Assembly: GCA_037074705.1 (NCBI GenBank)
Contig: CM073596.1
Span: 29,176,001-29,240,000 of the forward strand
From: Zhengitettix transpicula
Lineage: Eukaryota > Arthropoda > Insecta > Orthoptera > Tetrigidae
Reading direction: 5' to 3'
DNA: 64,000 nt
Below, piece by piece: positions 58,100-64,000 of this stretch. Below the pieces are notes generated by a model. The model made no database searches and had not been told where the DNA came from. It saw nothing but the letters and a program-made list of their open reading frames with translations. Each line of letters begins with the position of its first letter. The stretch's first letter is position 1. The translations under genes were made by a program, and so were the position numbers.

Positions 58100-60600
58100 T
58101 TATCGTTAAAAATTAATTTATGTTATTGTTTCCTCTAGGGGTCAATAATTTCTTGGGTTAGTTTCAACTGACAGAACTAATAATTCGGCAAAGTGTTCAA
58201 TTCAGTGATAAAATAAATATAATATTAAACTTCGGTGTTGAAAAATGAGACAAGTAACAGACAAAAATAAGCATTCAGTTAATTTATAACTATATTCCTG
58301 AACCTGAAAGAATTTACTTCTATTGTTCCTCCTTTTTCTTCCTTCGGAGAGTTAAGCGATCTCAAGGGCAATTCTGTATCAACTAACTCTGAAAATTAGC
58401 ATGGTTCACGTATATTAAGCACCGTCTTACTCTTATAATTGGAACTTCAATCAGTCGTCCATATTACAGAAACTTATTCTCATTATTTCGTTTTAGAATG
58501 GGTTTTACGAATGAATTCGCAATGAGACTGGTTTCTTTTTACAATTTTTTCACTTTTTCACCATCAAATCTTTTAAACTCTTTTCAAGGCTTCGTCTCCC
58601 GAATTCGCCTCGTCCAGTCCTTCATGTCCAAAGCCACCTTCCAGCCTGTCCGAATGCCCATTAGTTTTGCGTCCACACTAACCTCATCAATTCACCTCGA
58701 CCTTCTATTTCCTCCTTTTTTCGCAGTTAACATATTTTGGGGGACTCTGAAACCATCTATTCTTTTAACACGGCCAGACAATTGAATTCTTACCGCTCGT
58801 GTGCGCCTTGACGATTTCGGTTCCTTGCAATGGTTGGTATAATTCATAAATATAAATTATAATGCAGTGATCCTTTTCCTTATTTTGACCGTAGATTGAT
58901 TGTAGTTTTCTTTAGGAGTTCATGTCAGTCATTCTGTTCGACTCTGTATAATATTTTTAAGATCGTAAAAGTGTGATTGAAATGGGCAAGTCATCTGATG
59001 GTAATCGATATGTAACGAAAATCGCTTGTTGTCCTTGATTGTAGTTGTTTTTCATCACACACGATTTATTTAATCTCAAATTGCAAAAGAAAAGAACCGA
59101 GACAGTTTCATTAAAACTAAAGGACGCTGTCCTAAGTCCTTGTCTTTGAAGTTTCTGATGTCCGAAGATATATGAAACGGTGATTAAAACGTTTTGTTTT
59201 TGTAATATATTTACTAACACGATGTTGCCCTTGAACTATAAATTCAATTTAACTGATGAATATATGTAAATGGAGGCATGAATTTACGGCGCTAAAAAGT
59301 ATCGCCTGAATTAATTATCAAGCAAAATATTGTCATGTACTGTTTTCTTGAAGCTACAAGGGAGTCATAAATCCACAGAATTCGTTTGTATATAGATAAA
59401 AGAAAATTACATAATCTAAACACTTTTTAGTCAACATAGCGGCTATGGAAAGAGTATAAGGGAGTATTGTATATGATACTGGCATTTTAAATGTTGTTTC
59501 TTCGAAGCTCAATTTTGAACCACTCCAGTGACAGTCAGGAAACTGACAGGCATTTCAAACAGCTCAAAAAATTCTTCCATGTGGCGCAAGGTCTCCAGTA
59601 TCTCAATTACGTCCTCATGCCGAATAGGTCCATAGCTGTCCTTAAAGCTATATTACATTCAAATTAGGTTGCGTAAAGTGTGTGTGGAAATCGTAGCTGA
59701 TTATGGTCTATTTTCAAAACTGTAAATATCATGTTAGAAGTGTTATTATGCCAGAGATACGCTACACGTCCAACGCTGAATGCATATTTTGTTTGATATA
59801 TTTTTCAAGTTGTGTAAGCACATATAAAACCATAATAGTGACCTTTCATGCTTCCAACCTCAGACTGAGAGTTCATGAATCTTTAAATGACTAGAATAAC
59901 ATACGCCTACACACTTAATTTTATTATCACGAATGTTGAACTGAATTAAAATATACTTCATTTCGGAACAGAAATAAACAAACGAGAAGGCGTTGAACGG
60001 ATGACAGATTCGTCTGTATAAATAAAATAGTACTCTATTCTGCAAAATTAAATGACATATCTTTAGCTTTATTGCGACAAATAATTTACTTAAGAAGAAA
60101 ATTGAGCCACTTCCTGTTCCATCAATTGGGATACATTGTAGGTAAATCATTAAGCCAAAAATATAAACTTAAAGCTAAGAATCCAGCACAGCGATTGAAA
60201 AAAATACGGCCATATTGAGACAAAGAGTTCGAAAGTTCAAAATCTGTTTTTAATTGCATTTATTTGGTTCACTTTACAGTAAAACGTTGAACGTTATAAG
60301 TTTGTCAGTCACCAAAGTTGAAAATTTAAATTCAGTCTAATCAAATTAATTTTCATTATAGACATATTTGGAGATAACAAAATCTTTGTTGTCAAGAATA
60401 GGCTAGAAGATATCCGTAACAGAGCCAAGAAGTAAACAAAAGTATTAATTAACAAATTTGATAATAGAACAATTTTAATATAACAATTGTAATCTGACTT
60501 CATATTTAAATTTAATAATAAAACTTTTTAGTCAGAAAAATTTTAATATTCAATTTAAGACATAATAAATATTAATAATAAGGAATAGTCAAATACAGAC
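58100..60600. other. AT-rich intergenic DNA, no gene seen
   Basis: A TTCCTTCGGAGAGTTAAGCG run near 58340 and several 60-95 codon frames (58498-58785, 58957-59220, 59860-60150) have no recognisable products. Confidence 0.4.
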
Positions 60601-60629
60601 AAAAGAATTGATCATTTAAATACCACACA

Positions 60630-60660
60630 ACGTTTCTAGAAACCTTGTTCCTTTCTTCAG
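60630..60660 (-). ncRNA. Hammerhead-like core, minus strand (60.6 kb)
   Basis: Read on the minus strand: CTGAAGA (60659-60653), an AGGAAC/GTTTCT stem with a short AAG loop, then GAAACGTTG. The stem pairs allowing one G-T. First member of the three-motif cluster. Confidence 0.5.
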
Positions 60661-60850
60661 GTGTAAGAAAACTAAAAACACAAAAGCGTAGAAGGACACA
60701 ACCATACAATACAGTTGAGAATCTCAATAGTTTTTGAGAAACGTTCTGCGGTATTTATATCATCACTTCTTTTGTCTTTATTTGCCAATTTTATCTTATT
60801 ATTAATTATAATAACAGGCGTAATTTTTTTTTTCACAATTAGGATTATAC

Positions 60851-60886
60851 ACGTCGTTTCGTCCCTGATTTGGACCTCTTCATGCG
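60851..60886 (-). ncRNA. Hammerhead-like core, minus strand (60.85 kb)
   Basis: Minus-strand CATGAAGAGGTCCAAATCAG then GGGACGAAACGACGT. GTCC pairs with GGAC as stem II, followed directly by GAAAC. The leading box reads ATGAAGA. It faces the plus-strand motif at 60996 about 110 bases away. Confidence 0.55.
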
Positions 60887-60995
60887 TATACATATTACAG
60901 TCAATTATAATTTTAATTACTTTTTATTTCTTATAATTTCTTATAAATATATATAAAGTATAGAATAAATTATAATTAAATGTAACATATTTACT

Positions 60996-61030
60996 TCTAA
61001 AGAGGTCCCAATCTGGGACGAAACGTCGTG
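60996..61030 (+). ncRNA. Hammerhead-like core, plus strand (61.0 kb)
   Basis: CTAAAGAG, GTCCCA-ATC-TGGGAC (perfect six-base stem II), then GAAACGTCGTG. The flanks AACGTCGTG here and CACGTCGTT in the minus copy show that the two are inverted copies of one terminal sequence. Confidence 0.6.
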
Positions 61031-61039
61031 ATTAATATT

Positions 61040-64000
61040 TATTGTTTTCCATTGAATATTAAAACTATTTTCTGGCTAAAAGTCTGCTATTTTTATTAAT
61101 TAATCGTAGTATAAGTAATACGTTAAGAGAAGAGATACACAAAGAGCCTCATTCCCTCGAAACATTGTAAATAAAATTTCCTTCAGAAAGCTATCGCATG
61201 TTTTCATTCCAATATGAAAGATTATGACATCGTTGTACTCAATAATCTAATGGAATTTTTAAACGAATGGATACTGAACTCCTACTTGGACCGATACTTA
61301 CATATTGCCGATTATTGCCTTTCCTTTGTACAATAAGGCTTATGAAGGACGTAATTACGAAATTTCTGTTTGGATGACTCATCTCATTTTGAAATTAATA
61401 ACAGCTATGTTGCTTTATTGAAGCAATTACCGTTGCCAAGTAGGTTGATGAAGGAGTAACCCTGCATCCAATTCTACGCTACGGAACTTCTCTTTTTGTC
61501 TTTCGCTACAGCGAAGCCTTGTTACAGTTAGACTTCGTAACATCATCGTGTTGAATATAGGCCACTATATAGAATGCCGAATTTTAAGTCGAGCATTCGA
61601 ATTATTCGATATGATTAACTGTATTCTATTTGAATTGAAAACACTACTGAGGAGTATAATTTTGATTTATCTACCTATATAATAAAAAAGGATGTATATT
61701 GTATGTTTTTTACGGTAATTTCTATACAAACTTAAACGTGCGGACAGTTGCAACGAACCTTGGTACACATATTCTTAAAAACACGAGAAAGGGTACTGTG
61801 GGGTGTGACAAACACCTAGCATAAAGGTAGAAAGAATTATAATTTAAAATTTGATCATTTTTGTGTTAAATTACTGCGAGCCGAGAGACCATGACGTCAC
61901 GCAAGAGAGAGAGAGACGTTACTACTCGACGAACAAATGAAACATATCCTTTTCCCGTAATGAAATAAAGCAGAAATATTTTAATTGAATAAAAAGTATA
62001 ATTTTATCCAGAAATACTCCATCGAATGATAAGAAAAAACAATACGAAATACTTTACGTACCTTGCGGAAAATGTAATTTAGATTTCGCGCCTTATTAAT
62101 GACTCTAATATGGCGACTATTTGTTTACATTGAGAATCTAGCTAACAATTTCATCAATTTAATCTTTCGTGATGTCTGAAGACTGAGGGACAATTATATT
62201 CTGCAAGACTCGAGGAGTATATTTAAGTATTCTATTCGTAAAGAAATGCGGTGGTATGATTGTTGGGATTGATGCAATAAAATTCAATGTATTTTATAGC
62301 TGTTAAATTAATGTACTATCGGTCAAAAGTATGTATGGAACTAGGAACATTTAGATTTGGGTTAAATCAGTTCTTGACAAAAGATTAATATAGAATCAAA
62401 TACTTAAAAATTTATATCAATAATTACCCGGGCAACACCATGAACACATATAGTGATTAATAAATCTTGAATTGCAAGTGAGACTGGAGCCAATAAAATA
62501 GTATTAACTTTCGTGACTTACATATCGTTATATATGCATGACATTCGCCTTCTTTACTAAATCAATCAATTTTAAATGAGTTTCCTACTATCCTCGTAGC
62601 GAAGGGCTGGTATTACGGCAAGCAGAAAATAATAGCCCATTGAATGCCAGCGGCCTTCTACAGATTGGGATTGTACTGACCCATTGACTGCAATACGCGA
62701 CGTACTGTACGTTGTGGTAATTGATCTCGAGAAGTAACGTAATAGTTCTCGCACACTTTTCCGAGAATCTGATGTCAGAGGTCAGGGATCTCTCGCCCAT
62801 CCCACATGACCGTGACACGTTCACGTGACAAAATTTTCTGTATCATAAATTATTGAGACTCACGTCACGACACAAATTCCCCCGTAATAGAGATGGAGTG
62901 TCGACCTTAAACCTAGCGTGTAGTCGCCCGGAGCCAGAGTAAAGCTGTGAAGCTAATAGTGTAAGTATCCTTGTTTGTCTATTAAAAAAGAAAAAAAATT
63001 GACGCGTGATCTGTAACTTCAGGAAACTGTGTAGCACTCAACGGAGTAGAGAGCATCGTAAATACACGTTTATGTTGGTTCTTAAAAGAAGTTAAATATG
63101 CGCATGCGTAAGTGTTCGCAGCGTATTTATTAACACTTGTTTGTTAATGACGCGATGAAAAAAGACCGTTTCTGAATCCTTGTGACATTTTCTTGAAAAA
63201 GGAACGCTCTAATGCTCAAAAAAATAGCGTTAGCTATTTATTCATCCCAATCTATTATTAGACTGGAAAACGAACGAATACTATCTGTAGGGATAATATA
63301 AGTAACAGTTGTGTAAAATTTCATGTAAGGCATACAAATTATAATTTTACATCTTCGCTATAATATTAAATTAATTCTTTAAACGATTATAAACAACTTT
63401 TTTTTCTCAAATCCAGCTTTTAATAATCCAACCCTGTAATCGAGATAAAAAACATTAAAACTTTCTGGAAACTAAAATCTGTTAATTTTAAAAGGGAGAT
63501 CTTCCTAATAAGTGGTATCCCCTATAATATATTCGCTTCGATTGCACTTTTTAGCTTCTTTCCTTATACACAGCTTTATAGACTTTCTAAACTTGCGTGT
63601 CATCGAGACCGAAAAACATTCGATTTGAGACTATCTTGGTCGTTCGGATATTTTCTTAACATCTAACCCGACTTAGAAAAGACATCTAGAGCGTCATTAC
63701 ATCGACAACGAAAACGGTAGGTAAGACATTAATATCTGAAGTTTTACTAGTCACCTCGTTCCCACTCTAATCCGTTTTGGTGCTAGTGCTGTCTTATATC
63801 CACAGTACTTTTTTATATATAGATAGTAAGTTAAATGTACCACAGTCGGTTGTAATAACTCCATGATTTTCCAATTCAGGCTGGAACATACGTACACATA
63901 TACCATTTCTATATAACACGCAACTACTTCTAATTTGTAACTGAAATGACCTACAATTTTTTGAATAAAATCGCATTATTAATTAAACAGTTCCCCCATT
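61040..64000. other. AT-rich intergenic DNA to the window end
   Basis: A TGACGTCA site lies at about 61892 beside an (AG)n run. The GC-richer minus frame 62830-62580 faintly recalls a Tc1-type helix-turn-helix (RTVRRVLQSMG) but is too short and broken to call. No gene recognised. Confidence 0.35.

Noticed and set aside
62572..62830. Possible Tc1-type transposase helix-turn-helix on the minus strand
   Set aside because: Only about ten residues fit (RTVRRVLQSMG), in a frame different from the longest open ones. Not enough to call.
1..64000. CRISPR arrays, operons, rRNA or bacterial-type features
   Set aside because: None seen. Spliced gene structure, retroelements and base composition are those of an animal nuclear genome.

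Overview
The window is AT-rich, intron-bearing eukaryotic DNA from an arthropod, most likely an insect. It has no prokaryotic gene organisation. The one protein-coding gene that can be fully modelled is a secreted GDSL-family phospholipase B1-like lipase whose closest remembered relatives are insect proteins. The rest is sparse and crowded with decayed non-LTR retrotransposons, Penelope-like elements, solo LTRs, mariner scraps, foldback elements and a SINE-like family. Abundant TEs and loose gene spacing suggest a large-genome insect, possibly hemimetabolous. The order cannot be told from this sequence.

Layout. 1-1.25 kb: nested inverted/tandem repeat, then a tRNA-derived SINE-like unit (1.25-1.68 kb). 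1.7-9.0 kb: mostly featureless AT-rich DNA with one dispersed repeat copy at 6.5 kb. 9.02-16.92 kb, minus strand: the lipase gene in seven coding exons. Splice phases agree at every junction, giving 1206 nt and 401 residues plus stop. Its introns hold AT microsatellites and a 53-bp-arm palindrome. 17-25 kb: intergenic, with a hammerhead-like motif, a hairpin element, a solo LTR and an inverted repeat pair. 25.3-28.6 kb: foldback element, mariner fragments and a LINE 3' half. 29.9-34.5 kb: two near full-length copies of the main dispersed repeat. 36-41.9 kb: another foldback copy, a LINE tail, a second solo LTR and a third LTR-like element. 42.25-43.19 kb: a 940-bp foldback with internal tandem repeats. 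44.3-53.1 kb: six more copies of the dispersed repeat and a Penelope-like remnant at 46.4-47.1 kb. 57.1-58.1 kb: a second, better preserved Penelope-like remnant with reverse transcriptase and GIY-YIG pieces. 60.6-61.03 kb: a cluster of hammerhead-like motifs, including an inverted pair.

The strongest unifying pattern beyond the lipase gene is the recurrence of hammerhead-ribozyme-like cores (CTGAWGA, short hairpin, GAAAC). They occur next to Penelope-like remnants and inside small foldback elements with AAACAACAGCCAATTT-type inverted ends. Three LTR-like insertions also sit directly in (TA)n tracts. All of these elements look decayed. No intact transposase or reverse transcriptase is present.
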